DNA of 50,995 bases from Allofournierella massiliensis (GCF_004345265.1 NZ_SLUM01000028.1:1-50995), one strand, 5' to 3'. Shown: positions 26,333-33,369, numbered from the stretch's first letter. A program made the numbers and translations. Notes: generated by a model not told the origin, from the sequence alone.

Positions 26333-28330
26333 TCAGTGGATGGCGCTGCCGGGCTTCACATCGTCCGGGAAGAATACCACGGATGCACCGCCGTCCGGCA
26401 TGTCGGCAGCCATGACCATGCCCTCGCTCACATACTTGCCCTTCATCATGGGCCGGGGAGCCAGGTTGGCCACGATGCCCACGTTGCGGCCGATCAGATC
26501 CTCGGGCTTGTACCACTTGGCAATGCCGGAAAGGATGGTGCGCTCCCGCTCGCCGTCGAACAGGGTCATCTTCAGCAGCTTCTTGCTCTCCTTCAGGTTC
26601 TCGCAGGTGAGCACCTTGGCCACACGCAGCTCCACCTTGCAGAAGTCGTCGATGGTGATCTCGGGCAGATGCTCGATGGGCTCGGCAGCTTCCTCAGCGG
26701 CAGGGGCAGCAGCGGCGGCAGCCTTGGCGGCTTCCTCCTCCGCGGCCTTGCGCTTGGCCTCCTGCTCGGCGGCCAGCTCAGCCAGCTCCTTGGCGGCATC
26801 GATGCGGGGGAACAGGGCCTCGCCCTTGTGTACGGTGTATTCGGTGCGGGCGCCGAAGGTGAGGGCGTCGAAGGTCAGCTCGCTCTCGGCAAGGCCCAGC
26901 TGCTCGGCCATCTTGCCGGTGGTGTTGGGCAGGAAGGGGGTGAGCAGGATGGCGCTCATGCGCAGGGATTCGCACAGGTTGTACAGCACCATGGCCAGAC
27001 GGGGCTTGTTGGTTTCGTCCTTGGCCAGCGCCCAGGGAGCGGTCTCGTCAATGTACTTGTTGGCGCGCTGGATGGCCTTGAAGATCTCCTGGGTGGCCTG
27101 AGGAATCAGCAGATCGTCCATGCAGGCGGTAACCTTGGCGGGCATGGCGTTCACGGTGTCCATCAGATCCTGATCGAAGTCGCCGGCTTCGCGCTCGGCG
27201 GGCAGGGTGCCGCCGAAGTATTTCTCGATCATGGCCACGGTGCGGCTGAGCAGGTTGCCCAGGTCGTTGGCCAGGTCGGAGTTGATGCGGCTGATCAGCG
27301 CCTCGTTGGAGAAGATGCCGTCGTTGCCGAAGGGAATCTCACGCAGCAGGAAGTAACGGATGGCGTCCACGCCGTAGCGCTCGCACAGAACCACCGGATC
27401 CACCACGTTGCCCTTGGACTTGCTCATCTTGCCGCCGTCCAGCAGCAGCCAGCCGTGGCCGAACACGCGGCCGGGCAGGGGCAGATCCAGCGCCATCAGC
27501 ATGGCGGGCCACAGAATGGTGTGGAACCGCAGAATCTCCTTGCCCACCATGTGGATGGTGGCAGGCCAGAACTTGTCGTAGTCGGAGTACTTCTCGTTGC
27601 CGTAGCCCAGAGCGCTGATGTAGTTACTCAGCGCGTCCACCCACACATACATGGTGTGCTTCTGGTCAAAGGGAACGGGGATGCCCCAGGGCACGGTGGT
27701 GCGGGAAACGCAGGTGTCCTGCAGACCCTGATTGATGAAGGAGATCATCTCGTTCTTGCGGCTCTCGGGCTGGATGAACTGGGGATTCTCCTCATACAGC
27801 TTCAACAGGCGGTCGGCGTATTTGCTGGTCTTGAAGAAGTAAGCCTCTTCCTCCGCATCGTACACCTCACGGCCGCAGTCGGGGCACTTGCCGTCCACCA
27901 GCTGGCTGTCGGTCCAGAAGCTCTCGCAGGGCTTGCAGTAATGGCCCTTGTAGACGCTCTTGTAGATGTCGCCCTGATCGTACAGCTTCTGGAAGATCTT
28001 CTGGCAGCTTTCGATGTGGTAATCATCGGTGGTGCGGATGAACCGGTCGTAGCTGATGTCCAGCAGCTTCCACAGGTCCTTCACGCCGCCTTTGCCCTCC
28101 ACGATCTCGTCCACATACTGCTTGGGGGTCACGCCCTTGGCAGCGGCCTTGTCCTGGATCTTCTGGCCGTGCTCGTCGGTGCCGGTGAGGAACATGACGT
28201 CCTTGCCCTGCATCCGCTTGAAGCGGGCCAGCGCATCGCAGGCCACGGTGGTGTAGCTGTGGCCGATGTGCAGCTTGTCGCTGGGGTAGTAGATGGGGGT
28301 GGTAATGTAATAGGTGTTGTTCTGGCTCAT
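26333..28330 (-). CDS. metG: methionine--tRNA ligase
   Basis: 665 residues. Charges tRNA-Met. HIGH motif at residues 21-24 and KMSKS near residue 300. A zinc knuckle is visible in CKPCESFW and CPDCGREV, an anticodon-binding domain follows, then an Ala/Glu/Lys-rich linker and a C-terminal tRNA-binding (Trbp111/EMAP) domain around FCKVELRVAKVL for dimerisation. AAAGGAT lies before the ATG. No T-box leader is seen in the 49 bases to the acetyltransferase gene. Confidence 0.96.
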   Translation of the reverse strand: MSQNNTYYITTPIYYPSDKLHIGHSYTTVACDALARFKRMQGKDVMFLTGTDEHGQKIQDKAAAKGVTPKQYVDEIVEGKGGVKDLWKLLDISYDRFIRTTDDYHIESCQKIFQKLYDQGDIYKSVYKGHYCKPCESFWTDSQLVDGKCPDCGREVYDAEEEAYFFKTSKYADRLLKLYEENPQFIQPESRKNEMISFINQGLQDTCVSRTTVPWGIPVPFDQKHTMYVWVDALSNYISALGYGNEKYSDYDKFWPATIHMVGKEILRFHTILWPAMLMALDLPLPGRVFGHGWLLLDGGKMSKSKGNVVDPVVLCERYGVDAIRYFLLREIPFGNDGIFSNEALISRINSDLANDLGNLLSRTVAMIEKYFGGTLPAEREAGDFDQDLMDTVNAMPAKVTACMDDLLIPQATQEIFKAIQRANKYIDETAPWALAKDETNKPRLAMVLYNLCESLRMSAILLTPFLPNTTGKMAEQLGLAESELTFDALTFGARTEYTVHKGEALFPRIDAAKELAELAAEQEAKRKAAEEEAAKAAAAAAPAAEEAAEPIEHLPEITIDDFCKVELRVAKVLTCENLKESKKLLKMTLFDGERERTILSGIAKWYKPEDLIGRNVGIVANLAPRPMMKGKYVSEGMVMAADMPDGGASVVFFPDDVKPGSAIH

Positions 28331-28379
28331 TTTCTTCTATCCTTTCATAACGGGGCCGCGAATGGAACGGTCCCGGGAT

Positions 28380-29000
28380 TTACAAATTCTCCCACTGGGA
28401 AAAATCAATGGGCTTGCCGTGGTCGTAGGTGGTAAGATCCTTCTCGTCGATGGGGCGCACCACCCGGCAGGGGGTGCCGAAGGCCACCACGTTTGCGGGA
28501 ATGTCCCGGCTGACCACGCTGCCCGCGCCGATCACCGAGTTTTCCCCGATGGTCACACCCGGCAGGAGGATGCAGCCCGCGCCGATCCACACGTTTTTTT
28601 CAACGGTCACCGGCTTGTTGTACTGGGCCGCCAGCCGGCGCAGGCCCGGGTGGATGGGATGGGCGGCGGTGGAGATGGTCACATTGGGGCCGATCATCAC
28701 ATTGTCGCCCAGATAAACGTGGGTGTCGTCCACCAGCGTCAGGTTGAAGTTTGCATAAACATTGTTGCCCAGATGGGTGTAGCGGCCCCAGTTGGCGTTG
28801 AAGGGCGGCTCAAAAAAGCAGTTTTCGCCCACCTCGGCAAAGATGCGGGGCAGAAGGGCCTGATGGCCTTCCATGTCCCGGGGGTCCAGCTGGTTGTACT
28901 GGTGAATCAGCGCCCGGCATTCCATCTGCTCGCGGAAAAGCTCCGGGGAGTTGCAGCTGTAAAGCTCGCCGGTGTGCATGCGGGGTTCCAGTTCTGCCAT
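28380..29000 (-). CDS. sugar O-acetyltransferase (maltose/galactoside acetyltransferase type)
   Basis: 206 residues. N-terminal Mac domain (MAELEPRMHTGELYSC), then the left-handed beta-helix with hexapeptide repeats (NVWIGAGCILLPGVTIG, SVIGAGSVVSRDIP) and the catalytic His region TISTAAHPIHPGLR. Transfers acetyl from acetyl-CoA to a sugar; the substrate cannot be told from sequence. The ATG at 29000 has AAGGAG 8 bases upstream; a GTG three codons earlier is less likely. It lies 33 bases after the racemase gene, probably one transcript. Confidence 0.9.
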   Translation of the reverse strand: MAELEPRMHTGELYSCNSPELFREQMECRALIHQYNQLDPRDMEGHQALLPRIFAEVGENCFFEPPFNANWGRYTHLGNNVYANFNLTLVDDTHVYLGDNVMIGPNVTISTAAHPIHPGLRRLAAQYNKPVTVEKNVWIGAGCILLPGVTIGENSVIGAGSVVSRDIPANVVAFGTPCRVVRPIDEKDLTTYDHGKPIDFSQWENL

Positions 29001-29033
29001 GGAAAACACTCCTTTTTTCGGTGTTCAGGGTGC

Positions 29034-29744
29034 TTAAAAACCAATGGGGGTCTTGCCGCAGGCCAGCAGGGTTTCCTCGGCCAGCACCTCGGTGCTGTCG
29101 ATGAAAAAGTCGTCCAGCCCTTCGTCCCGCTTGATGAGCGAAAGCTCGGTGCAGCCCAGCACCGCCTTTTCGCAGCCCGCGGCACGCAGCTCGGCGGCGA
29201 TCTCCATGAAAATCTTCATGTCGGCCCGCTGGCCCTTTTTGATCTGGTCGTAGATGATGTTCATCAGCTGGGTCTGGCGGGGCAGGGAAGGAATGGCAAA
29301 ATCGATGCCCTCGGCCCGGCACATGCGCTGGTAGGTGCAGCTGCCCACGGTGCCGCTGGTGGCAAGAATGCCCAGCCGGGTGCAGCCCTGCGCCTTGGCG
29401 TGCTGCACGGTCAGCCGCACCATGTTCAGGATGGGCACCGGCAAACTGCGGGCCAGCCGGTCGTAAAAATAATGGGCGGTGTTGCAGGGGATGGCCAGAA
29501 TGGTGGCCCCGTATTTCACCAGCATCTCCGCGTCCCGCTCCATCTGGGCGAAGGGATCGTCCTCGCTTTCGCCCAGAATGTAGGCGGTGCGATCCGGAGT
29601 GGAAGCCCGGCTGGAGATCACGATGTCCAGGTGATCCTGATCACACTGGGCGGGGGTGTGCTCGGTGAGCATCTGATAGAAATACACGGTGCTCATGGGG
29701 CCGAGCCCACCCAAAATACCCAAAACGGGATGTTCGTTCTGCAT
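29034..29744 (-). CDS. aspartate/glutamate racemase family protein
   Basis: About 236 residues. Two-cysteine, cofactor-independent racemase fold: GILGGLGPMSTVYFY at the start, first catalytic Cys in AIPCNTAHYFY, second in AVLGCTELSLI. Probably makes D-aspartate or D-glutamate for the cell wall or for export. The ATG at 29744 is chosen because a promoter -10 lies just before the alternative TTG at 29801, which would be leaderless. The start remains somewhat uncertain, as the ribosome site is weak. Confidence 0.85.
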   Translation of the reverse strand: MQNEHPVLGILGGLGPMSTVYFYQMLTEHTPAQCDQDHLDIVISSRASTPDRTAYILGESEDDPFAQMERDAEMLVKYGATILAIPCNTAHYFYDRLARSLPVPILNMVRLTVQHAKAQGCTRLGILATSGTVGSCTYQRMCRAEGIDFAIPSLPRQTQLMNIIYDQIKKGQRADMKIFMEIAAELRAAGCEKAVLGCTELSLIKRDEGLDDFFIDSTEVLAEETLLACGKTPIGF

Positions 29745-29808
29745 GGCCTGATTCCACGCCCCTTTGCTCAGATTGGCGGGCAGAACAGCTGCCGCCTGCA
29801 ATTTATTT

Positions 29809-29837
29809 ATTATATCACCTTTGCGCCCTCAATACAA
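29809..29837 (-). promoter_or_regulatory. promoter of the racemase-acetyltransferase operon
   Basis: On the minus strand: TTGTAT (29837-29832), a 17-base spacer, and consensus TATAAT (29814-29809). The transcript would start near 29802. Confidence 0.7.
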
Positions 29838-29841
29838 TTAC

Positions 29842-29902
29842 AAGGCGGTGGCAGCCGGTGGGGAAAAGGCGGTGGCAGCCGATGGGGAAAATGCGGCGGT
29901 GC
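29842..29902. repeat. 24-base tandem repeat, about 2.5 units
   Basis: The unit AAGGCGGTGGCAGCCGGTGG plus GGAA recurs at 29842 and 29866 with one change; a degenerate third unit begins at 29890. It lies between the racemase promoter and the terminator of the large RNA candidate. Confidence 0.7.
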
Positions 29903-29908
29903 AGACAC

Positions 29909-29945
29909 AAAAAACCGCGGGATGCCGGACACGGCACCCCGCGGA
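29909..29945 (-). terminator. terminator of the large non-coding RNA candidate
   Basis: On the minus strand the stem CCGCGGGGTGCC / GGCATCCCGCGG (29944-29933 and 29926-29915) is followed by six T. It is a textbook Rho-independent terminator with no protein gene in front of it. Confidence 0.88.
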
Positions 29946-30819
29946 GAAGTCATTCAGTACATTGGTCTGCCCTCGATTTAGATGGATTTAAAACGCTTCA
30001 TCAATACGACTTTCTCGTCATACATATCGATTCACGTTCCTTTGCCATATACCGGCAGGCTTTGTCGCTTCACATTGCCTGCATCCCTGGTGGTCTACGG
30101 GCAAACATTCAGCACATTGGCGTTATCCTCATTTCGTACGATTTGATAAACTCAGATTTCAAAGCGCCTTGAAATGGTACGCGAAACATTGCTTAGTACA
30201 TTGGACTCAAAGCCTCTTCTGGTTTGATTCGGATGAAAAGAAACATATCAAAAAAGGATTTCTACCGTTTTATTGCTCTGGTTTGCTGGTGATCAAAGCC
30301 GTTTACTTGGATGGATTTGGTCGAATGCGTCTTGTGGTTCCGTTACTGTTGTTCGGCTTCCATGGCTTAAAAGAGGTTGCAGACAAGACCTAAACTCAAC
30401 TTTTATTTCCTTGGTGCGAAGTGATTCAGAACACTCGCATCGCTCTTGCTCCATACCAGGCTAAAATACCAATTTCCTCACATCAAACGATGCTTTAACC
30501 GTTTTTGGTACGATCCATCGGGATCAAATCCACTTTCGGTTTTTTTATAAAAACTGCTTGTTGGGCAGGGATGGGATCTACACGCTATTTGAATCTTATT
30601 CCGAAAATCCAAAACCTTTTTGGGTGTCGCCGTCTGGTTTTTCACTGTTGCTACAGGTTCTTTTGGAATCATTCTCCTTCGACCTGCGGTTTTTTCCGAT
30701 CCATCGATCCTGGAAATACCGGATCATCCGGTTCATTTGATTCATTTGGAATCCTGTGTTCCAGCTTGGCCTTTGGCATTCAAGAAATCATCTTGCTGTG
30801 AAAAAGTGATTTCGGGGAT

Positions 30820-30870
30820 TCAGCGGCAGGTCCCATCCTGCCAGATCTGGCCGGGTTCTTCAATTACCAT
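30820..30870 (-). CDS. possible 16-residue peptide inside the large RNA
   Basis: Near the 5' end of the RNA candidate, an ATG at 30870 opens a 16-codon frame (MVIEEPGQIWQDGTCR) behind AAGGAGAGCAGGA. It is too short for codon statistics. It could be a leader peptide or chance. Confidence 0.2.
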   Translation of the reverse strand: MVIEEPGQIWQDGTCR

Positions 30871-30975
30871 GATGGTCCTGCTCTCCTTTCTTTCCTCGTT
30901 GCGGCTCTTCCTGTTATTCTGAACAGGTTGCCTAGAGTTTCTTGACCTTGGTTTTATCTCCCTTGGTGTGTCTAT

Positions 30976-31004
30976 AATATACCACACAAAAAGCCCGGTG
31001 TATA
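30976..31004 (-). promoter_or_regulatory. promoter of the large RNA candidate
   Basis: Minus strand TATACA (31004-30999), 17-base spacer, TATATT (30981-30976). The start would be near 30969. Confidence 0.55.
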
Positions 31005-31052
31005 TTGACAAATTAGATATACTTATGATGTATTATTTGTATATTTGTTGCA

Positions 31053-31082
31053 TTGAAAAATGCGGGGATTTGGTGCTATAAT
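31053..31082 (+). promoter_or_regulatory. promoter of a candidate very small RNA
   Basis: TTGAAA (31053-31058), 18-base spacer, consensus TATAAT (31077-31082). A terminator-like hairpin begins only 13 bases after the -10. Confidence 0.6.
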
Positions 31083-31088
31083 AAAAAT

Positions 31089-31134
31089 GTTGGAGTGCAT
31101 CCCGGCATCCTTGCTGTGGGTGCACTGTTTTTTT
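31089..31134 (+). ncRNA. candidate ~46-nt RNA (promoter plus terminator)
   Basis: From the predicted start, a short 5' piece leads into the stem GTGCATCCC / GGGTGCAC (31095-31103 and 31118-31125, one bulge) and then seven T. Nothing lies between promoter and terminator, so the product would be little more than the hairpin. The gap from here to the tRNA promoter (31135-31232) is A-rich with no clear feature. Confidence 0.4.
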
Positions 31135-31232
31135 GCAGCCGGGGCAAGCGAAAAGCCGCTGCTATTTAATGTATTATATATAGGGGGAGAAAAAAGCCTG
31201 CAAAAAACTTCAAAAAAATTTTCAAAAATCTG

Positions 31233-31261
31233 TTGACAAACCGTATATCCGGGGGTATAAT
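31233..31261 (+). promoter_or_regulatory. consensus promoter of the tRNA cluster
   Basis: TTGACA (31233-31238), exactly 17 bases, TATAAT (31256-31261): a perfect sigma-A consensus, with an A-rich upstream stretch like an UP element. The start would be about 12 bases before tRNA-Glu. Confidence 0.92.
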
Positions 31262-31279
31262 GATGAAGCTGTCAGATGT

Positions 31280-31354
31280 GGCCCGTTGGTCAAGCGGTCA
31301 AGACGGCGGCCTCTCACGCCGCAAACGGGAGTTCGATTCTCCCACGGGTCACCA
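31280..31354 (+). tRNA. tRNA-Glu (anticodon CUC)
   Basis: 75 nt with encoded CCA. The acceptor stem GGCCCGT pairs with ACGGGTC. The anticodon stem GCGGC/GCCGC holds the loop CTCTCAC, anticodon CUC. First gene of the Glu-Lys-Asn cluster. Confidence 0.97.
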
Positions 31355-31359
31355 TATAT

Positions 31360-31435
<76 letters not shown>

Positions 31436-31440
31436 TTTGT

Positions 31441-31516
31441 TCCTCCTTAGCTCAGTCGGTAGAGCATGCGGCTGTTAACCGCAGGGTCGTTGGTTCGAGC
31501 CCAACAGGGGGAGCCA
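31441..31516 (+). tRNA. tRNA-Asn (anticodon GUU)
   Basis: 76 nt with CCA. The acceptor TCCTCCT pairs with AGGGGGA using one G-U pair; loop CTGTTAA, anticodon GUU. Last gene of the cluster. Its 3' 31 bases recur at 31781-31811. Confidence 0.97.
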
Positions 31517-31517
31517 G

Positions 31518-31555
31518 AAAAAAGCGCATCGGGTAACCGGTGCGCTTTTTCTTTT
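31518..31555 (+). terminator. terminator of the tRNA cluster
   Basis: AAAAAGCGCATCGG / CCGGTGCGCTTTTT followed by a T-rich tail, directly after the CCA of tRNA-Asn. Confidence 0.88.
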
Positions 31556-31675
31556 GCAAAGCGGCAACGACACTATGCGTTAATAGCCGCAAGAACCGGC
31601 GGGGTGCAATAAAGCAAAACCGATTGAACAGGCAAAACGGCGCAGGGCGGCTGTTACCTTTGCCGGAGCCGATCT

Positions 31676-31775
31676 GAGCCCAGTGGGCGATGCAGCGAGG
31701 CGGAGGCGGGCCCGGAAACAGAGCGATGTGCCGCGGGCCGCTGGCCCGTGGTGCAGCGCGACAATTTCCGGGCTC
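31676..31775 (+). repeat. rRNA/tRNA-linked structured repeat, diverged copy beside tRNA-Asn
   Basis: Shares with copies 1 and 2 the left blocks CCAGTGG, ATGCAGCGA and CGGAG, block A CAGAGCGATG (31719-31728) and block B CAGCGCGACA (31754-31763). The stems are kept but their sequence is changed. P1 is GCCCGGAAA (31710-31718) with TTTCCGGGC (31765-31773). The inner hairpin is CCGCGGGCC (31731-31739) with GGCCCGTGG (31743-31751). A tRNA-Asn tail copy follows. Bases 31556-31675 before it hold nothing I recognise. Confidence 0.7.
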
Positions 31776-31780
31776 GGAAT

Positions 31781-31811
31781 GGTCGTTGGTTCGAGCCGGG
31801 CAGGGGGAGCC
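31781..31811 (+). repeat. copy of the tRNA-Asn 3' end
   Basis: 28 of 31 bases match 31485-31515 (variable loop to acceptor stem, last CCA base lost). The three changes are adjacent, in the T-stem 3' arm (CAA to GGG). Confidence 0.9.
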
Positions 31812-31848
31812 GGGGCGGGCGGCGTGCTCACTCAAAAAGCAACCGAAT

Positions 31849-31890
31849 AAAAAGCGTACCGGTCAATGAACGACCGGTACGCTTTTTGTT
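31849..31890. terminator. bidirectional terminator after the tRNA-Asn tail copy
   Basis: AAAAAGCGTACCGGTC / GACCGGTACGCTTTTT. The stem is similar in plan to the tRNA-cluster terminator at 31518, as if copied and diverged. It also serves the diguanylate cyclase gene ending at 31889. Confidence 0.85.
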
Positions 31891-32767
31891 ATGTGTTCTG
31901 CGTCTGCATTTCGGCGGGGACATGAAGGCGGAAGCTGTTTTTCTGGGTTCGCTTGCTTTCATACATGGCCTGGTCGGCGGCCAGATGCAGCGCCGCGTAG
32001 TCCGGCTGCACCGGCGGCGAAAGCGCCACGCCGATGCTGGCCTTGACCGGGCCGTTCAGTTGAGGCAGGGAAATTCGTTCCAGATGGGTCAGGATCATCT
32101 GTGCGCGCCGGGCCATCAGATCCGGGTCCAGCGGGCTTTCCAGAAATACCACAAATTCGTCGCCGCCCACCCGGGCTACAATGTCTCCCGCCCGGAACAG
32201 GTGCTTGAGCACGTCGCTCACCGCAACCAGCACCTGATCGCCCACCGAGTGGCCCAATGTGTCGTTGATCTGCTTGAAATCATCCAGATCAATCATGAAC
32301 AGCACGCCGCCGCCCACCTTTTTCAGTCGGCGGGAAATCATCTCTTCGGCGCTGCGATTATAGACCCCGGTGAGCACATCCATACTGGCCCGGCGCAGCA
32401 GATCCTGCTCCCGGTCAAATCGTTCGGTGATGTCGGTGAGCTTGCCCACGATCCGCCCGCCGGCCCCGCGAACGCCTTTCAGCGCCTTGCAGCGGCATAA
32501 ATAGACCCAGATCTGCCCATCCTGCCCCAGAAAGGCCACCTCTGCCTTGATCACCGGCCCGCCGGGCCGGGCTGCCCGCAGCAGACGGCGCAGCTTGTCC
32601 GCTGCTTCGGTCAGGCCCCGGCCGCCTGCGTCGCCGCGCAGGGGCAGCAGATCCGGCAGCCCCAGCACCGCCGGCGCTGCGGGTGTGAATTCCAGGCGGG
32701 CAGAATCGCAATCGTATTCAAACAGAAGGGTATCGGTGAATTCCTTTAGAACATTCGTCACATTCAT
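31889..32767 (-). CDS. diguanylate cyclase (PAS-like sensor plus GGDEF domain)
   Basis: 292 residues, no membrane helix. An N-terminal PAS-like part (about residues 20-120, with FLGQDGQIWVYLCRCKAL) is followed by a GGDEF domain with an intact GGDEF signature near residue 203. The inhibitory I-site RAGD lies five residues before it. Expected to make cyclic di-GMP from two GTP with product inhibition. The ATG at 32767 has AGGAG 9 bases upstream; an earlier ATG at 32833 precedes the promoter -10. Divergent from an XRE regulator. Confidence 0.9.
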   Translation of the reverse strand: MNVTNVLKEFTDTLLFEYDCDSARLEFTPAAPAVLGLPDLLPLRGDAGGRGLTEAADKLRRLLRAARPGGPVIKAEVAFLGQDGQIWVYLCRCKALKGVRGAGGRIVGKLTDITERFDREQDLLRRASMDVLTGVYNRSAEEMISRRLKKVGGGVLFMIDLDDFKQINDTLGHSVGDQVLVAVSDVLKHLFRAGDIVARVGGDEFVVFLESPLDPDLMARRAQMILTHLERISLPQLNGPVKASIGVALSPPVQPDYAALHLAADQAMYESKRTQKNSFRLHVPAEMQTQNT

Positions 32768-32804
32768 GGGGTGTGTCTCCTGATGAAAAAGGATATTTTC
32801 TCCT

Positions 32805-32833
32805 ATTATACGGCATGGATTCCCCCAAAGCAA
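32805..32833 (-). promoter_or_regulatory. promoter of the diguanylate cyclase gene
   Basis: Minus strand TTGCTT (32833-32828), 17-base spacer, consensus TATAAT (32810-32805), 38 bases before the start codon. Confidence 0.7.
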
Positions 32834-32847
32834 GGAAAATATGAATT

Positions 32848-32865
32848 ATTTAGTGTATGCTAAAT
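32848..32865 (+). promoter_or_regulatory. palindromic operator candidate upstream of the XRE gene
   Basis: ATTTAG-TGTATG-CTAAAT is a perfect 6-bp inverted repeat with a 6-base centre, just upstream of a possible -10 TATACA (32870-32875). It is suited to a dimeric XRE repressor acting on its own gene. Confidence 0.5.
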
Positions 32866-32928
32866 GCGTTATACATCATTTATCGGAAAAGCTGTGCAGA
32901 ATAAAATAATGATAAAAGGTGATGTGTT

Positions 32929-33294
32929 ATGCGAAAGACCCGAGAATGCAGCAATCTGAAAACCCTGGGAGCAGACATCAAGGCCGCACGGCATGCCCTG
33001 CGGCTGACCCGGCGCGCTCTGGCCGAGCAGCTGGGCATTGATCCGCGCTATCTGGCCAACATCGAAAACAGCGGCAGTTTGCCCAGCCTGCCCATTTTCT
33101 ATGAGCTGGTGCGCATCTGCAAGCTGCCGCCGGAACGCTACTTTTTTGAACAGCAGGAAAACCAGCCCAGCGAGCAGCGCCGCCGCGTGAGCCAGAAGCT
33201 CACCCTGTGCAGCGAGGAATTTCTGCCGGTGGTGGAGGGTGCGCTGGACGGTGCGATCCAGGTGCAGGAGAATCGCATCGAGCAGGAGGAGTGA
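32929..33294 (+). CDS. XRE family transcriptional regulator
   Basis: 121 residues. N-terminal helix-turn-helix (IKAARHALRLTRRALAEQLG and IDPRYLANIENSGSLPSL, about residues 18-56), then a short helical C-terminal part (CKLPPERYFFEQQENQ) that probably dimerises. AAAAGGTGAT precedes the ATG. Single-gene unit with its own terminator. The target is unknown; the upstream palindrome and divergent cyclase gene are candidates. Confidence 0.88.
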   Translation: MRKTRECSNLKTLGADIKAARHALRLTRRALAEQLGIDPRYLANIENSGSLPSLPIFYELVRICKLPPERYFFEQQENQPSEQRRRVSQKLTLCSEEFLPVVEGALDGAIQVQENRIEQEE

Positions 33295-33327
33295 CCGCTG
33301 CGGAAAAACGCTCTTTGCTGAAAAAAG

Positions 33328-33369
33328 CGGAATTGTTCTTGAATGGGGAACAATTCCGCCCTTTTTTTG
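33328..33369 (+). terminator. terminator of the XRE gene
   Basis: GCGGAATTGTTC / GAACAATTCCGC with a 7-base loop (TTGAATGG-like), followed by a run of seven T. Confidence 0.9.

Larger units (their letters stand above)
29909..30969 (-). ncRNA. candidate large structured non-coding RNA, ~1.06 kb
   Basis: A protein-free, AT-rich island in GC-rich DNA, bounded on the minus strand by a sigma-A-type promoter (30976-31004) and a strong terminator (29909-29945). No frame on either strand is long, has good codon use or resembles a known protein. Local stems are plentiful: CCTGTT/AACAGG (30911-30928), ATTTCAA/TTGAAAT (about 30154-30173), GCAGGC/GCCTGC (about 30054-30081), and CCAGATCTGG. A-rich single-strand stretches lie between them. 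The motif CCAATGTRCTGAATG occurs twice and a longer variant once (30204-30187). It is divergent from a tRNA cluster. Size, A-rich linkers and tRNA neighbourhood recall the ornate large RNAs (GOLLD, ROOL), but I cannot match it to either. Confidence 0.6.

Noticed and set aside
28331-28379. T-box or other riboswitch before metG
   Set aside because: Only 49 bases separate metG from the next gene upstream; no structure seen.
26303-28435. Long plus-strand frame opposite metG
   Set aside because: metG on the minus strand has all family motifs; the plus frame is His/Gly/Val-rich shadow.
29858-30801. Small frames of 60-104 codons on the plus strand of the AT-rich island
   Set aside because: No ribosome sites at sensible spacing, no recognisable families, odd composition (Phe/Ser/Trp/Cys-rich) as expected of chance frames across structured RNA.
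31452-31835. Minus-strand frames across the tRNA-Asn region
   Set aside because: They translate tRNA-Asn and terminator in reverse, a common source of false hypothetical proteins.
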